Numbered from the stretch's first letter, positions 30,058 to 37,768 are shown. The stretch: 37,768 nucleotides of DNA from Dehalococcoidaceae bacterium (GCA_016928015.1 JAFGLQ010000018.1:1-37768), one strand, 5' to 3'. Notes: generated by a model from the sequence alone, not told the origin. Numbers and translations: made by a program.

Positions 30058-30203
30058 AACCCTAAGATGATAATGCAGCCGGCTTTTTCAGTCAATTCAA
30101 CATACAGCATCAGTTCATCATCCGGACGAGGCACCAGGCTCTGCGGCGCTTTACACAAAAGCCGGTAAAGGTTAAAATCAGGTTTTAGGAAAGGAGCGAG
30201 TTT

Positions 30204-30929
30204 TTGATAAAGGCAGTATTGTTTGATCTCTTCAACACCCTTATCACCTATCAGCCGCCCCGGGAAGATATTCACCTGGATATTCTGGCAAAAAACAAAA
30301 TTCTGATTGATAAAAAAGTTATGGCCAACGCCATAAAATCGGGGGATGAGTTTTTCTACAGGGAGAACTCTGTTTCCCTGGTGAAAAACCGCCCGGCCCA
30401 GGAGCAAAAATCGGTATGGTACGGTTACGAGGCTACCGTATTAAAAGACGCCGGAATCGATCCGGAACCGTCGCTGATTATGAATATTTTGAATGCATTG
30501 AAGGATGTCAGTTACAAGATGGTTCTATTTGACGACGTTTTGCCGGCACTGCGGGAACTAAAAAATAAGGAGATGAAACTGGGTATTGTCTCTAACATAG
30601 ACCGTGACATTCGCCCTATGTGCATTGAAATGGGCATAATGAATATTCTGGATATTGTGCTCACCTCGCTTGAAACCGGGCTGTTCAAACCATCACCGGA
30701 AATCTTTTTGCGCGCAACTGCAGAACTGAATGTAACAGCCGGAGAATCACTGTATGCCGGAGACCAGTACCAGATCGATGTAATCGGCGCCAACCGAGCG
30801 GGTTTAACCGGAGTCCTTGTCGACCGTGACGGCTTGCAGGATAGCCTGCTTACTAACGGTTACCGGGTTGGTTCCCTGTCGGAAATACCGGCACTGGTAA
30901 GAAAAATCAATTCCGGCAACACGGGTTAA
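30204..30929 (+). CDS. HAD-superfamily hydrolase (TTG start)
   Basis: MIKAVLFDLFNTLITYQPP; LGIVSNID; TSLETGLFKPSPEIFLRAT; YAGDQYQIDVIGANRAGLTGVLVDRDG; SD AAGGAG. Confidence 0.88.
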   Translation: MIKAVLFDLFNTLITYQPPREDIHLDILAKNKILIDKKVMANAIKSGDEFFYRENSVSLVKNRPAQEQKSVWYGYEATVLKDAGIDPEPSLIMNILNALKDVSYKMVLFDDVLPALRELKNKEMKLGIVSNIDRDIRPMCIEMGIMNILDIVLTSLETGLFKPSPEIFLRATAELNVTAGESLYAGDQYQIDVIGANRAGLTGVLVDRDGLQDSLLTNGYRVGSLSEIPALVRKINSGNTG

Positions 30930-30941
30930 ATCCGTTATAGT

Positions 30942-31700
30942 CTAACCCGCACCCTTTTTTCTTGATTTGCGTACCGGCCTGGGGTTTTTCTCTGCGGCTG
31001 TCTCCTTATTGTTTTTTTCTTGAGAATCAGTCCGGCTCTCTTTGCTTTTACCGGACGCCGGAGGTTTCTGCCCCGGTTGGGGTCCCGGTTGCTCCGATTC
31101 CTGCCGACGCAGCCAGCGTTTGAATTCATCCAGTGCCGGCGGGGCTACGTAAAAGACTTCGATATCCGCCGGAAACTGTATATGGTGGTTTTCACTTATT
31201 ATCAGCAGGCCTATTTCGTCACTGGCAAGGCTTTCTTCCAGGCGGGCTGCCATTGACTGGTTGCGCCTGTTTTGCGCCTCCTGGTAGGAGTTAAGTACCG
31301 ATGTCAGCACTTTATGACTGAATAAACCTGCCGACAGGCACCGGCCCCAATCCATATATTCCGACAGCAATTCACCGTCCTCAATGGCCATAAACCTGGC
31401 GCCCCTTTCGACCATGCTGCGAGCCAGATGATAGCTGTGTGTATTGAGCGGCTGGAGATTTTTCAACCCGCTTTCGTCGGCTGAAGCGATCATCTCATGG
31501 TAAACGCAGTTTACACTGCCTATGCGGGCTTCCAGCCCGTTAATCTGGCGCCGGGCTTCTTCCCAGTAACGCTGGATGATGCCTTTAAGCTCTTCCGGCG
31601 GTGAAGGCGGCTCAAAAAGCAGCGGCACCAGAAAAAGGCGCCTGCCTGCCTTGAACTGCTCCGCTTCAGGTTTGGTAATCCGGCCAAGTTCTTCTGCCAT
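30942..31700 (-). CDS. Protein of unknown function with basic/low-complexity C-terminal tail
   Basis: 252-aa ORF bounded by flanking genes; globular region to LDEFKRWLRRQ, then K/R/E/P/Q/S-rich tail. No family recognised. Confidence 0.75.
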   Translation of the reverse strand: MAEELGRITKPEAEQFKAGRRLFLVPLLFEPPSPPEELKGIIQRYWEEARRQINGLEARIGSVNCVYHEMIASADESGLKNLQPLNTHSYHLARSMVERGARFMAIEDGELLSEYMDWGRCLSAGLFSHKVLTSVLNSYQEAQNRRNQSMAARLEESLASDEIGLLIISENHHIQFPADIEVFYVAPPALDEFKRWLRRQESEQPGPQPGQKPPASGKSKESRTDSQEKNNKETAAEKNPRPVRKSRKKGAG

Positions 31701-31865
31701 AATCCCTTAACCTCCTGCAAGCACTTGACTATATTTTATGAAACACCTGCGTTTTTTACAACCCTGCCGCATGCTTAAAATTTGTGCCGGACAGCTGCAA
31801 GATAATATAATTTACTTTAACAGGAGATTGAATGCCGTGAGAAAAGAAAGGAACGTAGTTGCCGA

Positions 31866-32351
31866 ATGATTGTAACTGTAATGATAGAGATTCCAAAAGG
31901 GAGCCGCAATAAGTACGAGTGGGACCCGGCAACCAAAGCCATCAAGCTTAACCGGATGCTTTTTTCATCTGTACACTACCCAAGTGACTATGGCTTTATC
32001 CTCAATACCCTGGCCGGTGATGGCGACGCCCTGGACGCCCTGGTAATGGTCTGGGAACCGACTTTCCCCGGTTGCATCATCGATGCCCGTCCGGTGGGAG
32101 TTTTTAAAATGCGCGACGAAAAAGGCCCGGACGAGAAAATATTATGCGTACCCATCAATGATCCGATGTGGAACTACATCAACTGTCTCGATGACGTACC
32201 GCCCCATATGTTAAAGGAAATAGAACATTTCTTTACCGTGTACAAAGAACTTGAAGCCAAGAAAACCGGAATTTACGGCTGGGACAGCAAAAAAACGGCT
32301 ATCCGGGTGGTCGAAGAATCCTTGAGCAGGTTCAAGGATGCGGATTTGTAG
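31866..32351 (+). CDS. ppa: Inorganic pyrophosphatase (family I)
   Basis: VMIEIPKGSRNKYEWDPATKAIKLNRMLFSSVHYPSDYGFILNTLAGDGDALDALVM. Confidence 0.95.
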   Translation: MIVTVMIEIPKGSRNKYEWDPATKAIKLNRMLFSSVHYPSDYGFILNTLAGDGDALDALVMVWEPTFPGCIIDARPVGVFKMRDEKGPDEKILCVPINDPMWNYINCLDDVPPHMLKEIEHFFTVYKELEAKKTGIYGWDSKKTAIRVVEESLSRFKDADL

Positions 32352-32421
32352 TGTCTGGTTGCCTGGTCAGCTCGCTGGAATATCCCTGACTCGGTTAAAT
32401 ACAACTGGCAGTTTTCCGATT

Positions 32422-32452
32422 TTGGTCAAAGATACCCGGGATGTGTTACAAT
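32422..32452 (+). promoter_or_regulatory. Putative promoter for the FKBP lipoprotein gene
   Basis: TTGGTC (32422-32427), 19-bp spacer ending TGT, TACAAT (32447-32452); extended -10 TGTTACAAT. Confidence 0.5.
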
Positions 32453-32523
32453 TCAGCATCAAACGTAAGGGAATATCCGGGATTTTTTTTGATATTCCGA
32501 ATCTGACCCTCCCAGGCTAAAAG

Positions 32524-33048
32524 ATGAATTTTCACATAAAACGCTATTACAAATACGTGGCTTTGCCGGTCACCCTCCTGCTGGGCCTGGTTTTAGTCAC
32601 AGCATGCAAGGGAGAGGAAGCACCAATGGCACAGAACGGCGATACAGTCAAGGTACACTATACGGGAACCCTAGAAGACGGCAGCGTTTTCGATTCATCC
32701 CTTGGCCGCGATCCACTTGAATTTACCCTGGGTGAAGGCTCGGTAATTCCTGGTTTCGAATCAGCCGTCAACGGCATGAAAATAGGCGACAGCAAAACGG
32801 TTACCATCCCATGCGAGCAGGCATACGGCCAGCGAGATGACAACCAGCTTATCGAAATCCCCAAAAGCCAGTTGCCCGAAAATCTGAACCCTGCAGTAGG
32901 CCAGCAATTGCAGATGCAGACTATGGAAGGCCAGGTGCTGGTGGTTACCGTTACCCGAGTGGACGATGAAAGCATTACCGTAGACGCCAATCACCCGCTG
33001 GCCGGCAAGGACCTTACTTTTAAAATCGAGCTTGTCGAAATAAGCTAG
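32524..33048 (+). CDS. FKBP-type peptidyl-prolyl cis-trans isomerase, SlyD-like, predicted lipoprotein
   Basis: Lipobox LVTAC after hydrophobic signal peptide; DTVKVHYTGTLEDGSVFDSSLGRDPLEFTLGEGSVIPGFESAVNGMKIGDSKTVTIPCEQAYG. Confidence 0.93.
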   Translation: MNFHIKRYYKYVALPVTLLLGLVLVTACKGEEAPMAQNGDTVKVHYTGTLEDGSVFDSSLGRDPLEFTLGEGSVIPGFESAVNGMKIGDSKTVTIPCEQAYGQRDDNQLIEIPKSQLPENLNPAVGQQLQMQTMEGQVLVVTVTRVDDESITVDANHPLAGKDLTFKIELVEIS

Positions 33049-33105
33049 GTCCTATCTGTTTATCCTCCCGGTAAAAGAAGCCGGGAAATACAATCCGAAG
33101 CCGGG

Positions 33106-34926
33106 CTAACCCAGTTTCATTATCTCCAGGAATGCTTCCTTGGGCACCTCCACCCGGCCTATCATTTTCATCTTCTTCTTGCCCTCTTTCTGTTTTTCCA
33201 GAAGTTTTCGCTTGCGGGTAATATCGCCGCCATAGCACTTGGCCAGCACGTCCTTTCTCCGGGCGGATATGTCCTCACGGGCAACGATCCGGCTGCCTAC
33301 CGCCGCCTGAATAGGCACCTTGAACAACTGGCGGGGAATCACCTCTTTCAACTTGGAAACTACTGATTTGCCCGTATCGTGGGCTTTCTCCGGAGGAATA
33401 ATCCGGCTGAATGCGTCCACTTTCAATTCATTTACCATAACATCCAGTTTTACCAGCCTGGCTTCACGGTATCCCAAAAACTCATGATCCAGGGAAGCAT
33501 ACCCCCGGCTGCGGCTTTTCAGGCTGTCGTAAAAGGTCGTCAGCATGGATCTTAGCGGCATTTCATATTCCAGCCTTACCCGCTGGCTTTCTTCACCCAT
33601 TACGGTAATCTGCCCGAGGTATTCGGTATGTTTGTAAGCCCCTTCGTATTCCTGCATAACGTCCATCAAGGCGCCGATGAAACCGGATGGAGTAATGATA
33701 GAAATACCCACCCACGGCTCTTCGGTTTTTTGTATCTCCGTTGGTTCCGGAAAATCTACAGGGCTGGTTACAGCCAGCCTTTCTCCATTGGTTTTTGTAA
33801 CCATAAATTTTACTCCGGGAACGGTTACAACAAGTGAAAGCCCGAATTCTCTTTCCAGCCGCTCCACTACAATATCAAGGTGAAGCAATCCGAGGAAACC
33901 ACAGCGGAAACCCTGACCCAGAATAGGGCTGGATTCGGGCTCAAAGGTCAGCGAAGCATCGTTCAGATTGAGTTTTTCGATAGCTTCTCTGAGATCGGCA
34001 TATTCATCCGCCTGAGTGGGGTAAATTCCGGCAAATACCATCGGTTTTGGCAATTCATAGCCTATGAGAGGCTGCCTGGCACCACCGCTGGCCAGGGTAA
34101 TGGTATCGCCTACCCGGCATTCCTTCACACTCTTGAGACCGGTAGCGATATAACCCACTTCTCCAGCTTCCAGCCGGTCTTCAGGCGTTGGCCCCGGGGC
34201 AAAATACCCCAGTTCAAGTACTTCCAGGTGGGTTCCCTGCCCCATCAAACGTAATTTCGCTCCCGTTTCCATCACACCGTCCACTACCCTTATATAGGCT
34301 ATCACGCCTTTATAATCGTCATAATGAGAATCAAAAATCAAAGCCCTCAAAGGCAAATCGCTTCTGCCCGCCGGCGGAGGTACCCGGTTAACTATGGCTT
34401 CTATTAATTCAGACACGCCCTGGCCCGTCTTGGCGCTTATAAGCAGCACTTCACTGGATTTGTAGCCCAAAACCGTTTCGATTTCTTTCATCACATGTTC
34501 GGGTTCGCTGCCGGGCAGGTCTATTTTGTTGATTACCGGGATTACTTCCAGGTTGTGCTCCATGGCAATATAGATGTTGGCCAGAGTCTGAGCCTGAATA
34601 CCCTGGGTGGCGTCGATAACCAGCACGGCACCTTCGCAGGCAACCAGCGTCCTGGATACTTCGTAAGAAAAATCGACGTGCCCCGGGGTATCTATAAGGT
34701 TTAACCTGAATAATTCCCCGGCCCCACTGTGGTAACCCAGCCGGACGGCCTTGGCCTTGATGGTAATACCCCTTTCCCTTTCAAGGTCCATACTGTCCAT
34801 AACCTGCTGGATAATCTTGTCCTTCCTGAGAGTTCCGGTAAGTTCAATCAGCCGGTCGGCAAGGGTGGATTTGCCATGGTCTATGTGAGCTATAATACAA
34901 AAATTTCTTATCGACTTCTGGTCCAT
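33106..34926 (-). CDS. lepA: Elongation factor 4
   Basis: 606 aa: IRNFCIIAHIDHGKSTLADRLIELTGTL; LIDTPGHVDFSYEVSRTLVACEGAVLVIDATQGIQAQTLANIYIAMEHNLEVIPVINKIDLP; C-terminal KCYGGDITRKRKLLEKQKEGKKKMKMIGRVEVPKEAFLEIMK. Confidence 0.99.
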   Translation of the reverse strand: MDQKSIRNFCIIAHIDHGKSTLADRLIELTGTLRKDKIIQQVMDSMDLERERGITIKAKAVRLGYHSGAGELFRLNLIDTPGHVDFSYEVSRTLVACEGAVLVIDATQGIQAQTLANIYIAMEHNLEVIPVINKIDLPGSEPEHVMKEIETVLGYKSSEVLLISAKTGQGVSELIEAIVNRVPPPAGRSDLPLRALIFDSHYDDYKGVIAYIRVVDGVMETGAKLRLMGQGTHLEVLELGYFAPGPTPEDRLEAGEVGYIATGLKSVKECRVGDTITLASGGARQPLIGYELPKPMVFAGIYPTQADEYADLREAIEKLNLNDASLTFEPESSPILGQGFRCGFLGLLHLDIVVERLEREFGLSLVVTVPGVKFMVTKTNGERLAVTSPVDFPEPTEIQKTEEPWVGISIITPSGFIGALMDVMQEYEGAYKHTEYLGQITVMGEESQRVRLEYEMPLRSMLTTFYDSLKSRSRGYASLDHEFLGYREARLVKLDVMVNELKVDAFSRIIPPEKAHDTGKSVVSKLKEVIPRQLFKVPIQAAVGSRIVAREDISARRKDVLAKCYGGDITRKRKLLEKQKEGKKKMKMIGRVEVPKEAFLEIMKLG

Positions 34927-34962
34927 GAATACTCCATTTTCAATTATACTGAATTATACATC

Positions 34963-36108
34963 TTAAGAGGGCTGTTCCGGCAAAAAACGCCAGAAAACCT
35001 CGTTGCCCAGCAGCCTGCCCTTCGGTGTCAATGACAGGCTGTTTTCTTTACGCGAGAGCAGTCCCAGGTCTACAAGTTCGCTGATCTGACAAGAATAGTG
35101 TTTTAAAAGATCAATTCCGTACTCCCGGTTGAACCTGGCAATATCGGCCCCGTTTTCCAACCGCAGGGCGAGTATTACCGCTTCTGCCAGTTGTAAATCG
35201 CAACCGGTTTCTTCGTCGGTTTCAATCAACATAGCCGCCCCGCTGCAAACCAGGTAGATATATTCGTCCAGGCAGGCCACATTGGTTCTGCGATGCTTTT
35301 CCAGGTAGGAACTGGCCGCCACCCCCAACCCCAGGTAAGGCTCCATCAACCAGCAGGACAGGTTATGCCGGCATTCGTAGCCGGGTTTTGCCCAGTTTGA
35401 AATCTCGTAATGCCGGTAGCCGTACCCATCCAGCATGGCTTCCGCCAGCTCATATTGTCCGGCAGCCATATCCGGGTCCAGCGGCGGCAGTATGCCGGCT
35501 TCAATCTGCCCGGCCAGAATGGCAGTTGCTTCCAGGCTCAAACAGTATAGTGATAAATGCCGGGGCCCAAGGCTCGCTGCCAGGTTCAGGGTTTTTTCCC
35601 AGGTCTCGATACCCTGCCCGGGCAACCCGTAAATCAGGTCCATGTTAATGTTATCGAACCCTGAACGGCAGGCTGTTCGGAAAGCTGCAAGAGCTTCACT
35701 GGCAGTGTGCAGCCTGCCCAGCAGGCCAAGCTCATCGTCGTTTAAGCTCTGGACGCCAATACTCAGCCGGTTCACACCGCAGTTTCTCAGGTCTTCCATA
35801 TAACCGGATGTAAGCATACCCGGGTTCATTTCTACCGTAATCTCGGCTTGTTTGTCTATCGTAAAAGCCTGCCCGATACAATCAAACAATTCCGCGAACT
35901 GGCCTGCCGTCATCAAACTCGGCGTACCACCGCCAAAATAAATACTTTTCAAGTGGAATCTGCCTGAATGGTTGCTGATTTCGCGTTTCAGGCATTCGAG
36001 ATATACAGGTATATCCTGCTCCCTGTTTTCAGTTGAAACAAACGAACAGTAGTAACACCGGCGCCGGCAGAATGGAAAATGAAGATAAAGTCCGATTGAC
36101 TCGCGCAT
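34963..36108 (-). CDS. hemW: HemW-like radical SAM protein (coproporphyrinogen III oxidase-like)
   Basis: GLYLHFPFCRRRCYYCSFVS (CX3CX2C), IYFGGGTPSLM, VEMNPGM, RLSIGVQSLNDDELGLLGRLH, NINMDLIYGLPGQ. Lacks the fourth Cys typical of true HemN. Confidence 0.9.
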   Translation of the reverse strand: MRESIGLYLHFPFCRRRCYYCSFVSTENREQDIPVYLECLKREISNHSGRFHLKSIYFGGGTPSLMTAGQFAELFDCIGQAFTIDKQAEITVEMNPGMLTSGYMEDLRNCGVNRLSIGVQSLNDDELGLLGRLHTASEALAAFRTACRSGFDNINMDLIYGLPGQGIETWEKTLNLAASLGPRHLSLYCLSLEATAILAGQIEAGILPPLDPDMAAGQYELAEAMLDGYGYRHYEISNWAKPGYECRHNLSCWLMEPYLGLGVAASSYLEKHRRTNVACLDEYIYLVCSGAAMLIETDEETGCDLQLAEAVILALRLENGADIARFNREYGIDLLKHYSCQISELVDLGLLSRKENSLSLTPKGRLLGNEVFWRFLPEQPS

Positions 36109-36117
36109 TATTGGTTG

Positions 36118-36126
36118 ATTATAACA
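36118..36126 (-). promoter_or_regulatory. Extended -10 (TGTTATAAT) immediately upstream of hemW
   Basis: Minus strand TGTTATAATCAACCAATAATG: TATAAT ends 9 nt before the ATG. Confidence 0.5.
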
Positions 36127-36226
36127 GATGGCTGCATACTGACCCTAAAGACTTACCGGGCCGCCAGTCTGATAAAAACTATATAACGGCCTGCCGGCAG
36201 TAGTTCAGATGAGTGAATACGATATA

Positions 36227-36256
36227 TTGACACGGCTTAATTGGTATGCTTATAAT
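36227..36256 (+). promoter_or_regulatory. Near-consensus sigma70 promoter upstream of the arsEFG-like operon
   Basis: TTGACA (36227-36232), 18-bp spacer, TATAAT (36251-36256). Confidence 0.8.
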
Positions 36257-36284
36257 ACTATAAGCGTAAATGCGCATATAGTAT
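36255..36284. promoter_or_regulatory. Long interrupted palindrome, candidate repressor operator
   Basis: ATACTATA-a-GCG-taaatg-CGC-a-TATAGTAT overlapping the end of the -10 and the expected transcription start. Confidence 0.65.
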
Positions 36285-36416
36285 TTTAGTATCCTAATAG
36301 AGGTAGTTGCCGGCACGGAGAAGTAATTTTGGAATATTTCCAATATCGGGCAACAGTTTGGTTTTCAATTTCATTTCGCTGTATGGTAAATTAATATGAC
36401 AAAAGAGGTGAAAATA

Positions 36417-36662
36417 ATGAACATTAAGGTATTGGGTCCCGGCTGCGCAAAATGCCACAAACTCAACCAGCTGGTCAAAGAGGCGTTGGATGACTTGAAA
36501 ATGGAGGCTGACCTGGAATATATACAGGACATGAGTAAAATTATGGAATATCCCATACTTACCACTCCTGGGCTGGTCATTAACGAAAAGGTGGTTTCTG
36601 CCGGCAGGGTGCCATCCAAACAGGATATTATCAGCATGATAGAAAAAGCGAAGGCTGCCTAG
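36417..36662 (+). CDS. Small thioredoxin-like redox-active disulfide protein (ArsE-like)
   Basis: MNIKVLGPGCAKCHKLNQLVKEALDDL with CAKC and TTPGLVINEKVVSAG (cis-Pro loop); start at 36417 preferred over 36396 because GAGGTG lies just upstream. Confidence 0.85.
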   Translation: MNIKVLGPGCAKCHKLNQLVKEALDDLKMEADLEYIQDMSKIMEYPILTTPGLVINEKVVSAGRVPSKQDIISMIEKAKAA

Positions 36663-36705
36663 TTTAACATGGTTATTTCAATACTCCACAAACAGGAGAG
36701 AAAGT

Positions 36706-37185
36706 ATGATAAAGGGTAAATCAATACTATTGGTAGCGACGTTAGCAGTTTTGGTAATCGCAAGCCTGGCAGCATGTAACGGCTCGAACGGAAATACAAC
36801 CACGCCGAGAACCACCACCGGCCCTGCCGATCTGGTAGAAGTAACTTTCTTTTTTGAATCCGATAATTGCTTCTGCCTCGACCTGGCGGTGCAGTGGGTT
36901 GATACCGTAATGACGGAAGACTATGCCAGCGAACTTGCCGGCGGCAAACTGACCTACGACCGGTACGACACCCGCGACGCGGAAACCGCACCTCTGATGG
37001 AACAATTCAACGCAACCAAGTTCGCATTTTTCATTACAACCCACCACGGCGAAACCATCAATACCTGGCAGGTCAGCCGCATCTGGATGTATACCGATAC
37101 CAGCGGTACCAACGCACAGCTTAAAGAAAAATTCTTCGGTGAACTGCACCGCAACCTGGATAAAGCGCTCTACGGAGAATCCTAA
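36706..37185 (+). CDS. ArsF-like predicted lipoprotein with thioredoxin-like domain
   Basis: Signal peptide with lipobox LAAC; VEVTFFFESDNCFCLDLAVQWVDTVMTEDYASELAGGKLTYDRYDTRDAETAPLMEQF; SD AGGAG; sits between ArsE-like and ArsG-like genes. Confidence 0.75.
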   Translation: MIKGKSILLVATLAVLVIASLAACNGSNGNTTTPRTTTGPADLVEVTFFFESDNCFCLDLAVQWVDTVMTEDYASELAGGKLTYDRYDTRDAETAPLMEQFNATKFAFFITTHHGETINTWQVSRIWMYTDTSGTNAQLKEKFFGELHRNLDKALYGES

Positions 37186-37768
37186 TGGCATGGCTCTCGG
37201 ATTTTTTACACAACATATTCGTTGACACAGATGTCACCATATTCGCCGCATTGCTTCTGGGCCTGATGGCATCCGTCGGCCCTTGCACCATGGCAACCAA
37301 CGTAGCCTCCATTGCCTACATCAGCCGCCGCATAACGGACCGGAGGTATGCCGTCCTGGCCAGCCTCCTCTATTCCCTGGGCAGGATGATAACTTACACC
37401 CTGCTGGGAGTATTGATAATCGCCATCGGGCTGGAAGTGCCCGCGATCCGCAACTTCCTGGAGGGTGTGGGCGTCTATGTACTGGGCCCGCTGTTGATAA
37501 TTGCCGGCTTTCTTATGCTCATTGCCGACCGGATATCGTTCGGCGGTGGCGGCAGGCTGGCTGCGCTGGGCAACAAGGTGTCGGACTGGGGGCTCTTGGG
37601 GGCTTTATTCATGGGTATGATTTTTGCCCTGGCATTTTGCCCTTATGTAGCCGTGCTTTTCTTTGCTGTTCTGATACCCATGGCCCTTACCAGTACCGGC
37701 GGCGTATTCCTGCCTCCCCTGTTCGCCATCGGTACCGGCCTGCCCGTGATCCTGTTCGGCGTGCTGAT
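37185..37768 (+). CDS. CcdA/DsbD-like membrane protein, ArsG-family permease-like (partial, runs off the right edge)
   Basis: ATG at 37185 overlaps the arsF-like stop (TAATG). MAWLSDFLHNIFVDTDVTIFAALLLGLMASVGPCTMATNVASIAYISRR...ALAFCPYVAVLFFAVLIPMAL; paired GPC and FCP cysteines; multiple TM segments. Confidence 0.82.
   Translation, partial: MAWLSDFLHNIFVDTDVTIFAALLLGLMASVGPCTMATNVASIAYISRRITDRRYAVLASLLYSLGRMITYTLLGVLIIAIGLEVPAIRNFLEGVGVYVLGPLLIIAGFLMLIADRISFGGGGRLAALGNKVSDWGLLGALFMGMIFALAFCPYVAVLFFAVLIPMALTSTGGVFLPPLFAIGTGLPVILFGVL

Noticed and set aside
33066-33086. TCCCGG-TAAAAGAAG-CCGGGA hairpin between FKBP and lepA ends, as bidirectional terminator
   Set aside because: No U-tract on either strand; stem only 6 bp, so not called as a terminator.
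36191-36200. CTGCCGGCAG palindrome upstream of the ars-like promoter
   Set aside because: Short GC palindromes containing GCCGGC recur in this genome's codon usage; no loop or T-tract; not enough to claim function.

Overview
The window reads as a mostly housekeeping stretch of a bacterial chromosome. Protein resemblance and gene order suggest Chloroflexota, possibly Dehalococcoidia, but this is inference. From left to right: an F-type ATP synthase operon on the minus strand (atpB-E-F-H-A-G-D, atpD cut by the left edge); a bifunctional-nuclease/DUF151 gene divergent from a PEP synthase gene; ppsA-dgt-dnaG-rpoD-sbcC/rad50; an HD-domain protein and uvrA; an M20 amidohydrolase, a BcrAD/BadF-type acyl-CoA dehydratase activase, trxB, rplI, dnaB, a DnaD-like gene, an internally duplicated DnaC/IstB-like AAA+ ATPase and an HNH endonuclease; ricT-holB-lysA on the minus strand; a HAD hydrolase; a conserved-looking protein of unknown function; ppa; a lipoprotein FKBP; lepA and hemW; and at the right edge a small operon resembling arsE-arsF-arsG (thioredoxin-like protein, ArsF-like lipoprotein, CcdA/ArsG-like permease, truncated). 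The strongest second-look items are (1) this arsEFG-like operon with a near-consensus promoter overlapped by a long palindrome, (2) the two-AAA+-domain putative helicase loader encoded right after dnaB and dnaD, (3) an orphan dehydratase activase, (4) start-proximal -10 elements suggesting leaderless mRNAs, and (5) an uncharacterised 252-aa protein. I saw no CRISPR array, transposase, rRNA or convincing tRNA. All family calls come from motif reading without database searches.
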